A stretch of DNA of 6,689 nucleotides from assembly GCA_020724685.1 (NCBI GenBank), contig DYGP01000037.1:1-6689 (forward strand), in the 5' to 3' direction. Source of the stretch: Candidatus Paceibacter sp. Lineage in GTDB: Bacteria; Patescibacteriota; Minisyncoccia; UBA6257; GWB1-50-10. Shown here in pieces: positions 1 to 5,438 of the stretch. The notes under the pieces were generated by a model, which made no database searches, was not told the origin of the DNA, and was given only the letters and a program-made list of their open reading frames with translations. The position numbers and the translations under genes were made by a program. Each line of letters begins with the position of its first letter. Position 1 is the stretch's first letter.

Positions 1-1088
1 AATACGTGCGGACTTCCCCCTTCAACGCCCTCCCCGTTTATCTCCGCGCGGGGATAGACTTCCCGCATGGCGCGCCACATTGCCCGCTTCACCGCGCGCG
101 TTTTTTTCGCCTGAATGCCGCGCGCGGCGCGCGCCTCTTCCGCGGCGGCCGCAAATCCCGCGATCCCCGCAACGTTTTCGGTGCCCGCGCGCATGCCGGA
201 TTCCTGAACTCCTCCCGTAACAAGCGGAGCGATCATGCCAAGATCTTTTCCGTATAATGCACCGACTCCTTTCGGCCCGTACATCTTATGCGCGGAAAGC
301 GTCATCAAATCGGCGCCGAGCTCGTCAGGATTGCAGTCGAAATACTGAAACGCCTGGACGGCATCGACATGAAACAATGGGTAGTTTGTTTCATAATTTC
401 CAATTTTCAATTTCCAACCCGCCTGCCGGACGGACGGGTTTTCAAACAAATCCGAATTTTCAAAATCCGAAACGTTTCGCTTTTCGTTTCTTTTATTGGG
501 GTTTGAAATTTGTTTGTTATGTGATGCTTGCGGTTTGGAATTCCTGAAATTTCTGACTATCTCCGAAATTTCAGCGATGGGCTGTACGCATCCCGTTTCG
601 TTGTTGACGTACATGACAGACACAAGCGCGGTCCGCTCGTCGATCGCGCGGCGGAGCCGTCCGATATCGACGATTCCCTCTTTCGAAACGGGGACGACAA
701 CGCACTCGGCAATTCCTTCGCGTTCGAGATCGCGCGCCGTCTCGTGAACGGATTCGTGTTCGGTCGCGGAGATCACGACTCTCGGTCTTTCGATTCCGGT
801 TTCCCGCGCGCGTCTCACCGCCCCGCGCAACGCCATATTGTTCGCCTCCGTCGCGCCGGAGGTGAAAACGATGCTACGGCTTCTCTCCATTCCCGCACCC
901 CCGAGCGCTTTCGCAAGAGACGTCCGCGCGGAGTCGATCGCGGAAAGTGATTCCCGACCGAACGCGTGGAGCGCGCTCGGATTCCCAAAGTTTCCGGAAC
1001 ATCCCGCAGAAAGAAACGGTTTCATCGCCTTCGCCGCATCCCCGGAGAGCGGCGTTGTCGCGGCATAATCAAAATACAGTCCTCTCAT
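1..1088 (-). CDS. Cysteine desulfurase (NifS/IscS family), C-terminus cut by window edge, with in-frame insertion
   Basis: This PLP enzyme releases sulfur from L-cysteine as an enzyme persulfide for Fe-S cluster assembly or tRNA thiolation; it is cytosolic. The 362 visible residues start MRGLYFDYAATTPLS, the family's usual opening. Landmarks are FGNPSALH (34-41), the SGATEANN cofactor loop (77-84), the PLP-stacking His in TEHESV (H111), VNNETG (161-166), HVDAVQ (240-245, D242 and Q245 hold the PLP ring), the Schiff-base lysine in SAHKMYGPKG (K268), and RAGTEN with substrate-binding R300. The frame runs off at base 1 just after SPHV, before the expected catalytic Cys loop, so activity cannot be judged. 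Residues about 181-236 are an Asn/Lys/Ser-rich insertion where relatives have a short loop (see repeat entry). The ATG at 1088 has only a GAGG two bases upstream, and a -10-like TATACT ends six bases before it. Which subfamily (NifS, IscS) it belongs to cannot be told from this fragment. Confidence 0.93.
   Translation of the reverse strand, partial: MRGLYFDYAATTPLSGDAAKAMKPFLSAGCSGNFGNPSALHAFGRESLSAIDSARTSLAKALGGAGMERSRSIVFTSGATEANNMALRGAVRRARETGIERPRVVISATEHESVHETARDLEREGIAECVVVPVSKEGIVDIGRLRRAIDERTALVSVMYVNNETGCVQPIAEISEIVRNFRNSKPQASHNKQISNPNKRNEKRNVSDFENSDLFENPSVRQAGWKLKIGNYETNYPLFHVDAVQAFQYFDCNPDELGADLMTLSAHKMYGPKGVGALYGKDLGMIAPLVTGGVQESGMRAGTENVAGIAGFAAAAEEARAARGIQAKKTRAVKRAMWRAMREVYPRAEINGEGVEGGSPHV
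381..572. repeat. AT-rich repeat-derived insertion inside the cysteine desulfurase gene
   Basis: The DNA coding for residues 181-236 is strikingly AT-rich next to the GC-rich gene around it. On the minus strand it reads as stacked phrases such as TTGGAAATTGAAAATTGG. AAATCCGAA occurs twice (448-456, 463-471) and the palindrome GAAATTTC twice (546-553, 565-572, the second pair reaching into the conserved flank). A GC-rich imperfect hairpin lies at 418-438. The phrase TTCCAATTTTCAA at 398-410 recurs at 6112-6124. This looks like the intergenic filler repeats I recall from Patescibacteria genomes, but it is open in frame through the gene. Origin as a repeat is inferred. Confidence 0.6.
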
Positions 1089-1094
1089 GGCCTC

Positions 1095-1123
1095 AGTATA
1101 GACACGAAACAAGCGTCCTACAA
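1095..1123 (-). promoter_or_regulatory. Putative promoter of the cysteine desulfurase gene, apparently leaderless
   Basis: On the minus strand TTGTAG (1118-1123), a 17-base spacer and TATACT (1095-1100) are followed by six bases and then the ATG at 1088. Transcription would then start at or next to the A of the start codon. The -35 is weak (3 of 6); the -10 matches 5 of 6. Confidence 0.5.
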
Positions 1124-1176
1124 CAAACGAAAAAGCGGAGTGTACGGCATTGTTCCGGTCGGGATGAATCAAAATA

Positions 1177-1206
1177 TTGACAAATTATCAATTTATGTGC
1201 TATAAT
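1177..1206 (+). promoter_or_regulatory. Consensus sigma70-type promoter of the Nudix-like gene
   Basis: TTGACA (1177-1182), an 18-base spacer and TATAAT (1201-1206), preceded by TG one base upstream (extended -10). Both hexamers match consensus perfectly. It gives a leader of about 20 bases with the ribosome binding site GAGAGGTG (1223-1230) four bases before the TTG start. This is the strongest-looking promoter in the window. Confidence 0.8.
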
Positions 1207-1234
1207 TATATCAGCAAACAATGAGAGGTGTACG

Positions 1235-1666
1235 TTGGAAAACTTAAAAAATTTATATCCGATCACCGCCGTATTCGCGGTGGTAATGGTAAAAGAAGGT
1301 TTCGTCCTCGTCCACGACAAGGACAAACCGGCGCCTATTCTGTACAAAAACCCGGGCGGCATGATCGAGCCCGGAGAAACTCCTTTCCAAGCTCTCGAAC
1401 GGGAACTTACGAAAGAAGAATGCCGAGGATTGCCCGTCAGTTCGGCAAAGGAACTCTTTGTGGCCGACAACCACAAACGGGGATATTCGGTGATGTTCTA
1501 TTTCATCTCCGAACCCGAGTTCTCGGTCGCTGAAATAGAAGCCGGCGGAGAGGTTGATATCCTCAAAGCCGTTTCAAGAAAAGAACTTGAGACAATGCTC
1601 GCCTACGGGGATATCGTTCCCCAGCACGCGGCGGCAATCGGCACGGCGCTCAGAAAATTCTTATAA
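1235..1666 (+). CDS. Nudix-like hydrolase with a degenerate Nudix box, TTG start
   Basis: This is a 143-residue protein of typical single-domain Nudix length. The family cleaves nucleoside diphosphate-linked substrates with Mg2+. The box is recognisable at 41-65: G42, five residues, E48, seven residues, then R56-E57-L58-T59-K60-E61-E62. In the usual REUXEEXGU signature the first of the paired glutamates is replaced by K60 unless a one-residue bulge shifts E61-E62 into register, and the closing Gly is displaced (CRG). A strand-rich N-terminus (TAVFAVVMVKEGFVLVHD) and NPGG before the box fit the fold. Substrate cannot be told. TTG at 1235 is chosen because GAGAGGTG sits four bases upstream behind a perfect promoter; the nearby ATG at 1221 is out of frame. 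It stands alone between a divergent and a convergent neighbour, with its own terminator. Confidence 0.85.
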   Translation: MENLKNLYPITAVFAVVMVKEGFVLVHDKDKPAPILYKNPGGMIEPGETPFQALERELTKEECRGLPVSSAKELFVADNHKRGYSVMFYFISEPEFSVAEIEAGGEVDILKAVSRKELETMLAYGDIVPQHAAAIGTALRKFL

Positions 1667-1669
1667 AAC

Positions 1670-1703
1670 AATCCCGCACCTCAACGAAGGCGCGGGATTT
1701 TTC
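1670..1703. terminator. Intrinsic terminator between convergent genes
   Basis: An 8-base stem AATCCCGC (1670-1677) pairs with GCGGGATT (1692-1699), followed by a T-run. The A-rich left flank gives the minus strand a weaker T-run, so it may also stop the adenosyltransferase gene that ends at 1725. Confidence 0.8.
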
Positions 1704-1724
1704 TTTGATCAAGGATGGTTCCGT

Positions 1725-2282
1725 TTATTCGTATGTCGGATGCGCTTCCGGAATCCCCTTTTTGTGGTTTTCGTAGCGAGCGAGCGCAAAGAGCGCGCTC
1801 GAGAGCCTGTTCAAGAACGCCATAACCTCAGGAGAAACTTCGAAGTTTTTCATCATGACAACGGCATCCCGTTCGACGCGCCGCGATACGGCGCGGGCAA
1901 TGTCGATGCGGGCGGCGGATTCGCACCCTCCGGGAACGATGAATTTCGTGATCGGAGGAACTTCCTTGTCGATTTCCTTTATGACATTTTCGAGATATGC
2001 GGTATGTTCGGGACCGATTGTCTTTGCCGCCGGATTGCCGAAAAGCGTTCCCGCGATCTCCGCCTGAAGAATAAAAAGCGCTTCCTGGATCCGGCGCAAC
2101 ACCGACGAAGAGGAGACTTCTCCCCCTGCGTCTCCGACGGAAATCCCGCTCCATCCCACGATCGAATTCAGTTCGTCGAGCGAACCGAGAAATCCGAGAA
2201 CCGCGTCATCTTTCCCGATCTTCTTTTTTCCGACGACGCTTTCTCCCCCGTCCCCCTTTCCGGTGAAAAATACCGTTTGCAT
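1725..2282 (-). CDS. Cob(I)alamin adenosyltransferase, PduO type
   Basis: This 185-residue enzyme transfers the 5'-deoxyadenosyl group of ATP to Co(I) corrinoid, making coenzyme B12. Visible PduO motifs are the ATP-binding N-terminus TGKGDGG (7-13), DELN (36-39), the FIVPGG turn (114-119), the Arg-rich helix IARAVSRRVER (128-138) and FLNRLSSALFALAR (156-169). Length and motif order fit the family; the common Asp of the NRLSD motif is Ser here (S162). An upstream in-frame ATG would add 30 residues but crosses the promoter and adds no family sequence, so the ATG at 2282 is preferred. No cobalamin synthesis gene is in view; in small-genome bacteria the enzyme usually serves scavenged corrinoid, for example for a B12-dependent ribonucleotide reductase (inference). 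Confidence 0.9.
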   Translation of the reverse strand: MQTVFFTGKGDGGESVVGKKKIGKDDAVLGFLGSLDELNSIVGWSGISVGDAGGEVSSSSVLRRIQEALFILQAEIAGTLFGNPAAKTIGPEHTAYLENVIKEIDKEVPPITKFIVPGGCESAARIDIARAVSRRVERDAVVMMKNFEVSPEVMAFLNRLSSALFALARYENHKKGIPEAHPTYE

Positions 2283-2288
2283 GCGTTC

Positions 2289-2299
2289 AGTATACCATT
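2289..2299 (-). promoter_or_regulatory. Extended -10 element of the adenosyltransferase gene, apparently leaderless
   Basis: On the minus strand TGG followed by TATACT (2289-2294) ends six bases before the ATG at 2282, the same spacing as at the cysteine desulfurase. No convincing -35 is seen at 17 bases. No Shine-Dalgarno fits in the six remaining bases (GAACGC). Confidence 0.5.
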
Positions 2300-2350
2300 T
2301 CGCGCGCCCGCCAACCTGTCCCGCCGCCTCACCGAAATCCGGCGTCCCGC

Positions 2351-2389
2351 AAAAAAAACCCCGCCGGTCCACGGACCGGCGGGAAAAAA
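2351..2389 (-). terminator. Strong intrinsic terminator after the coiled-coil/membrane protein pair
   Basis: CCCGCCGGTC (2360-2369) pairs with GACCGGCGGG (2374-2383) around a four-base loop. Read on the minus strand it is followed by eight T (2351-2358). It lies just past the stop at 2406 and separates that unit from the adenosyltransferase. Six A on the other side give weaker function on the plus strand. Confidence 0.9.
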
Positions 2390-2405
2390 CGCGAAAATTC
2401 GCAGA

Positions 2406-2732
2406 CTACAAATTTTCCAAATCCTGATTGATCGTCTCGAACTCGCTCTCAATGTCTCCCGTATTGATGCTTTCGAGCTCCTGATTGATGACGGGAGTCG
2501 TGTCATCGAGGGTGTCCAAGGGGATTTCCGGAGAAACTTCCGTCGGAACTTCCGTCGTCTCCTGATTGTCCGTCATGGCCCTATTGTCGGTGCCGAGCTG
2601 CCACCACACAAGCGCAAGCACGACGACGAGCACGACCGCAACGATCACCCACATCATTCCCGACTTCTTCTGCGGCGCGGGAGCCATCGGCGGCATCCCG
2701 CCGGACATCGGATTCTGCATGTTTTCTTCCAT
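2406..2732 (-). CDS. Small single-pass membrane protein with acidic, repeated C-terminal tail
   Basis: I do not recognise a named family. The 108 residues comprise a Met/Pro-rich N-terminus (1-20), a short basic stretch QKKSG (21-25), one strong membrane helix (about 26-46, ending in the Trp pair WWQ) and an acidic outer tail rich in Thr, Glu and Asp. The positive-inside rule puts the tail outside. The tail ends with two near copies of a heptad-like unit, INQELES (82-88) and INQDLEN (101-107), 19 residues apart, suggesting a short helical pairing segment. The gene follows the coiled-coil gene by 20 bases and precedes a strong terminator, so the two are probably co-transcribed. ATG 2720 (104 residues) is a serious alternative start: GGAAG lies five bases before it, while ATG 2732 has no Shine-Dalgarno. 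Confidence 0.85.
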   Translation of the reverse strand: MEENMQNPMSGGMPPMAPAPQKKSGMMWVIVAVVLVVVLALVWWQLGTDNRAMTDNQETTEVPTEVSPEIPLDTLDDTTPVINQELESINTGDIESEFETINQDLENL

Positions 2733-2752
2733 GAAAAATCAATAGTTTATTT

Positions 2753-3898
2753 TTATTGCGACTGTGTTGTGTTTTCCACCGCTTCAGAAGCGGCCGTATC
2801 GAAATCATATCCGTCCACGTTCGGAATCTGCGCAAGTGCGGTCGCGGCCGCATGAGTTGCCGTCCGCGCGGCGTCAACCGCATTCTTCACGATCTGCAAA
2901 TCGCCCTTCAGGGCGTCTCTTGCCGCGGCAACATCCGACCGGAGCGTCTCCTCGGTGTTTATCGAAAACGAATACACCTTCGGCGCCTGCGCCTCTATTG
3001 AACTCCGCGCGGAGGAAATCGCCATCTTCGCGTTTTCAACGGCGGTCCGCACAGCGCTCACATCCTGCCCTCCCGCGTCCGCTTTGTCCGCGCGGGTCAC
3101 GATGTTCGCGAGCACCCGTTCAATCTGTTCGAGAGCCGAAGAAAAACGCTCAAGCATTCTCTTGCTGAGATCGTTGAGGTTTTCGTCCACCCGGATGAGC
3201 GCCTCCCTCTTCTTTTCGTCCCGTATTCTTTCGACATTAGCCTCGAGTTCCGCGCGGCGTTCCTGAACTTTCGTCTCAAATTCCGCGCGCTGAGCTTCGA
3301 ATCTCTCCTTGAACTCTTTGCGCTCCGCCTCTATCATCCCCACAAACTCCTCGCGCTTCTGTTTGATGACGTCCAAAGATTCCGCCTTCAGCGCCTCCAC
3401 TTTCACCATCGCTTCCTCACGGATCCGCTTCGCCATCTCAAGCGCTTCGGTCCGCGCCTTCACGAAAGCCGTTCCTCCTTCCTGCATTGGAAGCGCGTCC
3501 TTACGGATCTCTTCCGTCGCCATCATCGTTTCCGACCTCACTGCGCCGATTTCGTTTCTCGCTTCTTCGCGAATACGCATCATTTCATCCTGCGCCGCGT
3601 TCCGGACCTCGTTTCTCACCTCAACCGCACCCTGTCGCATCATGTTTTTCGCGTCGAGATACTCATTCCTCAAATCCCCCGATTCCGATCGGAATTCCTG
3701 GCGGAGTTTGAGAAATTCATTCTCTGTCGCCGGACCCATCCTTCCCTGGACATTCCCCTCTCTCGTCTGGAGCGCATCGCCGGGGAAAGGAGGAATCGCC
3801 GCATTTTGCGGGACGGGCACGCTCAACGAGCTTTGCGCGAACGCAAGCGGAATCCCCGCAAGCAGAAAGGCGGCACTTATCAATGTTATCTTCTTCAT
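2753..3898 (-). CDS. Secreted long coiled-coil protein
   Basis: 381 residues. MKKITLISAAFLLAGIPLAFA is a clear Sec signal peptide with a likely cleavage after A21 (AFA before QSS). A Pro-rich linker (26-41) follows. Residues about 57-235 are highly charged Glu/Arg/Lys/Ala helix with long heptad runs and no glycine breaks except near 140. A second helical part (about 236-300) has LSKRMLERFSSALEQIERVL and GQDVSAVRTAVENAKMAI, and an Ala-rich helix (319-356) leads to a polar tail. There are no Cys, no membrane segment after the signal, and no catalytic motif. I recall similar helical C-terminal domains on exported Patescibacteria proteins, but assign no family or function; a surface or periplasmic structural role is inferred. 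The start is fixed by the signal peptide; a longer frame reaches 3994 but crosses the promoter. No Shine-Dalgarno precedes the ATG, only A-rich sequence. Co-directional with the membrane protein 20 bases downstream. Confidence 0.9.
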   Translation of the reverse strand: MKKITLISAAFLLAGIPLAFAQSSLSVPVPQNAAIPPFPGDALQTREGNVQGRMGPATENEFLKLRQEFRSESGDLRNEYLDAKNMMRQGAVEVRNEVRNAAQDEMMRIREEARNEIGAVRSETMMATEEIRKDALPMQEGGTAFVKARTEALEMAKRIREEAMVKVEALKAESLDVIKQKREEFVGMIEAERKEFKERFEAQRAEFETKVQERRAELEANVERIRDEKKREALIRVDENLNDLSKRMLERFSSALEQIERVLANIVTRADKADAGGQDVSAVRTAVENAKMAISSARSSIEAQAPKVYSFSINTEETLRSDVAAARDALKGDLQIVKNAVDAARTATHAAATALAQIPNVDGYDFDTAASEAVENTTQSQ

Positions 3899-3941
3899 TG
3901 TGTTTTTTTTAAAAATAACCGACCTTTTTTCGTATGTGTTT

Positions 3942-3950
3942 ATTGTACCA
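3942..3950 (-). promoter_or_regulatory. Extended -10 promoter of the coiled-coil gene
   Basis: On the minus strand TGG then TACAAT (3942-3947), about 43 bases before the ATG at 3898. I see no good -35. The leader between is very A/T-rich and lacks a Shine-Dalgarno sequence. Confidence 0.45.
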
Positions 3951-4023
3951 AAACAAGGACGCCTTATACATCCCGTCTCACGGCACGAATCCAAATAAGC
4001 GAACGGGAAAGACGCTTCGAATA

Positions 4024-4053
4024 TTGACTTTTCTCATTTTTTTGATGTATGAT
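4024..4053 (+). promoter_or_regulatory. Promoter of the 75-residue orphan gene
   Basis: TTGACT (4024-4029), an 18-base spacer, TATGAT (4048-4053). Five of six bases match consensus in each hexamer. The perfect 8-base palindrome GAACGTTC (4056-4063) sits where transcription should start and could be an operator (speculative). Confidence 0.65.
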
Positions 4054-4097
4054 ACGAACGTTCTTAAACATACTTTCACTAAATCAAGGAGTCACGC

Positions 4098-4325
4098 ATG
4101 AAAATAGGTCTCTATTTTTCCGCCGAGGACGGCGCTTCCTCAAAAAACCTCCCTGGTCTGAAATCCCCTCAAGAATTCGAGGAGCTTCCAGGAAAAGGAG
4201 AAACGATATTGGTTGAAACAAAAGACGGAAAGAAGATCTCCGCGATAATAAGGGAAATTCACGGACATAGAACGGGAATATCCCTTGGAATTTTTCCGAC
4301 AAATGGGGTCGGGAAAGACAATTAA
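4098..4325 (+). CDS. Orphan 75-residue protein of unknown function
   Basis: I do not recognise this protein. It begins MKIGLYFSAEDGASSK and has a polar, Gly/Pro-containing first half. The centre, ETILVETKDGKKISAIIREI (about 35-54), alternates hydrophobic and polar residues like a beta-hairpin, and the end is IFPTNGVGKDN. No signal peptide, membrane helix or cysteine is seen, so it should be a small soluble cytosolic protein. It is well supported as a gene: near-consensus promoter, strong ribosome binding site AAGGAG (4086-4091) six bases before the ATG, and an intrinsic terminator ten bases after the stop. It is a single-gene unit, divergent from the coiled-coil gene and convergent with the DUF218-like gene. 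Confidence 0.8.
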   Translation: MKIGLYFSAEDGASSKNLPGLKSPQEFEELPGKGETILVETKDGKKISAIIREIHGHRTGISLGIFPTNGVGKDN

Positions 4326-4330
4326 AAACA

Positions 4331-4362
4331 AAAAGCCCCGGTTTCAATCGGGGCATTTTTTT
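4331..4362. terminator. Bidirectional intrinsic terminator
   Basis: GCCCCG (4335-4340) pairs with CGGGGC (4349-4354) around an 8-base loop, with seven T on the plus side and an A-rich flank giving T-runs on the minus strand. It serves both the gene ending at 4325 and the opposite gene ending at 4364. Confidence 0.85.
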
Positions 4363-4363
4363 A

Positions 4364-4888
4364 TCAAAAAAGTTTTCCTTTTTTTCTTCTTTTCCGCACC
4401 GCCCTTTTGAAAAACGGGACAATGCCTGTCTTGTCCAATATAGGAAAAAGAATCATGGACACGATATCCGTTATCGCTTCCGCGGGACGCGGAATGCCGA
4501 AAGCGACGCGATGCACCGCTTTTTTTCCTCGGCAAATCCAACGAACTCTCGGATAGTGGAGAAAGGTCGACACGATCACGGGACGGGAATTCGTCGCTTG
4601 AGCTTCTTTGAATATCTCGTCAATCTGCTCCGTCGTCTCGTATCCTTTTTCAATCACTCCGATGTCAGATGCGCCCAGTTCGGAAAACACGCGCCTGTAT
4701 ATTTCGACTTCGCTTTCTCCACCGGAAGCGCGGAATGCACTCACGATGAGAATCCTTGAAGGAAACATTGCGGAAGAGAGATATAGCGCTTTTTCAACGC
4801 ATCGATACCAATCCTGAAATCTTTCCGGACCGATCCTTCCCTTTCGATGAGGACTTTTCATAAGCGGCACGATGATATACCGCTTCAT
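4364..4888 (-). CDS. YdcF/DUF218-like domain protein
   Basis: 174 residues. The pattern fits the DUF218 (YdcF-like) Rossmann-type fold: an opening strand YIIVPLM (4-10), strand RILIVSAFR (45-53), then GGESEVEIYRRVFSELG (56-72), strand IGVIEKGYETTEQI (76-89) resembling the family's E-x-S/T-T-x-E stretch, and strand plus basic helix PVIVSTFLHYPRVRW (103-117), matching the usual ivTs-x-x-H-x-x-R block. Some members act on envelope or nucleotide-type substrates, but the activity of most is unknown and none is claimed here. No membrane helix is evident; the C-terminus is strongly basic (KRAVRKRRKKGK). ATG 4888 overlaps the TGA of the upstream gene (ATGA), with GGGAG six bases before it, so translation is coupled. 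The longer frame to 5095 is only the antisense-free shadow of the upstream gene's region. Family assignment is by eye. Confidence 0.75.
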   Translation of the reverse strand: MKRYIIVPLMKSPHRKGRIGPERFQDWYRCVEKALYLSSAMFPSRILIVSAFRASGGESEVEIYRRVFSELGASDIGVIEKGYETTEQIDEIFKEAQATNSRPVIVSTFLHYPRVRWICRGKKAVHRVAFGIPRPAEAITDIVSMILFPILDKTGIVPFFKRAVRKRRKKGKLF

Positions 4889-5325
4889 TCGTGCTCCCGT
4901 CCCATCACATGATTGTTCCACGAGGCGAACGGGATGCCGTCCCACGCGTCTTTTCCGTCGGGACGGAACTCCTCCGCGAAAACACGGACCTTCGCCTTCT
5001 CGCACGAACAAAGAAAAGTTCTCCTCCCCTCGTTCGAATAGAAAAAGGGGCACGTCATGAAATCTGGCTCGGTTCCGGACATCTCCATATGACATGGAGT
5101 GTATCCAAACTCAAGAGCGCATTGATTTCCGTCCTGATCAATCAATACGTTCGAGGCGCGGTGAAACCCGTAAAACGGGCATTTTGTCCTCTTTTTCTCT
5201 TTCACGGGAACGGGAAGAGTCTCCCCTTCCGAACTATTCCCATCTTTCCGCGTCGTTCTCATCATAAAGAAAAACAGGATCGCGACAACGACCGCGATTG
5301 CGAAAAACAAATTCTGGTATCCCAT
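4885..5325 (-). CDS. Membrane-anchored Cys-rich domain protein
   Basis: 146 residues with an N-terminal membrane anchor (about 6-22) followed by a polar, basic linker. The domain has six cysteines: KCPFYGF (C49), GNQCAL (C69), TPCHMEM (C78), MTCPFF (C92) and the CSC pair (C106, C108). The C-P-F-Y-G ... N-Q-C-A-L ... P-C-x-M-E ... PD-x-x-x-CP spacing resembles a small Cys-motif domain I have seen in uncharacterised bacterial proteins; its four core cysteines would suit a Zn or Fe-S site (inference). The Arg/Lys after the helix suggests the domain stays in the cytoplasm. AAGGA lies eight bases before the ATG. It is the first gene of a two-gene operon, overlapping the DUF218-like gene by four bases. 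I cannot give a function. Confidence 0.8.
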   Translation of the reverse strand: MGYQNLFFAIAVVVAILFFFMMRTTRKDGNSSEGETLPVPVKEKKRTKCPFYGFHRASNVLIDQDGNQCALEFGYTPCHMEMSGTEPDFMTCPFFYSNEGRRTFLCSCEKAKVRVFAEEFRPDGKDAWDGIPFASWNNHVMGREHE

Positions 5326-5360
5326 CGTTTTTTCCTTTTGTTTGTTATTGTGCTGGACAA

Positions 5361-5389
5361 ACGATAAAACAAAAAATGTCTTGTGTCAA
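5361..5389 (-). promoter_or_regulatory. Promoter of the Cys-rich/DUF218-like operon
   Basis: On the minus strand a perfect TTGACA (5384-5389), a 17-base spacer and TATCGT (5361-5366, 4 of 6). The leader to the ATG at 5325 is about 30 bases and holds the AAGGA ribosome binding site. Confidence 0.6.
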
Positions 5390-5408
5390 TTCCATGTTTT
5401 TTCAAAAC

Positions 5409-5436
5409 AAAAACCCCGAAATGGATCGGGGCTGTT
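5409..5436 (-). terminator. Intrinsic terminator of the 146-residue hypothetical gene
   Basis: CCCCG (5414-5418) pairs with CGGGG (5427-5431). On the minus strand the stem is followed by TTTTTG and TTTTG. It lies just after the stop at 5439 and before the next promoter. Confidence 0.75.
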
Positions 5437-5438
5437 TT

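Noticed and set aside
391..560. Frameshift or pseudogene in the cysteine desulfurase
   Set aside because: The frame stays open and both flanks read conserved motifs in the same frame, so the insertion is in phase and not an inactivating break as seen here.
391..572. CRISPR array or insertion sequence
   Set aside because: Repeats are short and irregularly spaced, there are no uniform spacers, no transposase and no terminal inverted repeats.
257..950. Several plus-strand frames of 70-140 codons
   Set aside because: They mirror the cysteine desulfurase, which has all family motifs on the minus strand.
1554..2855. Long plus-strand open frame of 433 codons
   Set aside because: It runs antisense through the adenosyltransferase and the membrane protein, crosses two terminators, and its translation is Arg/Phe-rich low-complexity with no motif. 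GC-rich codon use on the minus strand explains it.
3309..3998. 229-codon plus-strand frame rich in Ser, Arg, Phe and Ile
   Set aside because: It is the exact antisense of the coiled-coil gene, whose signal peptide and heptads are convincing; the Ser/Ile bias is the mirror of Glu/Arg/Ala codons.
4056..4063. LexA/SOS box at GAACGTTC
   Set aside because: The Gram-positive SOS box needs GAAC and GTTC four bases apart; here they abut, so only a generic palindrome can be claimed.
4889..5095. 69-residue N-terminal extension of the DUF218-like protein
   Set aside because: It lies in another frame of the Cys-rich gene; the ATGA overlap and GGGAG before 4888 fit a start there.
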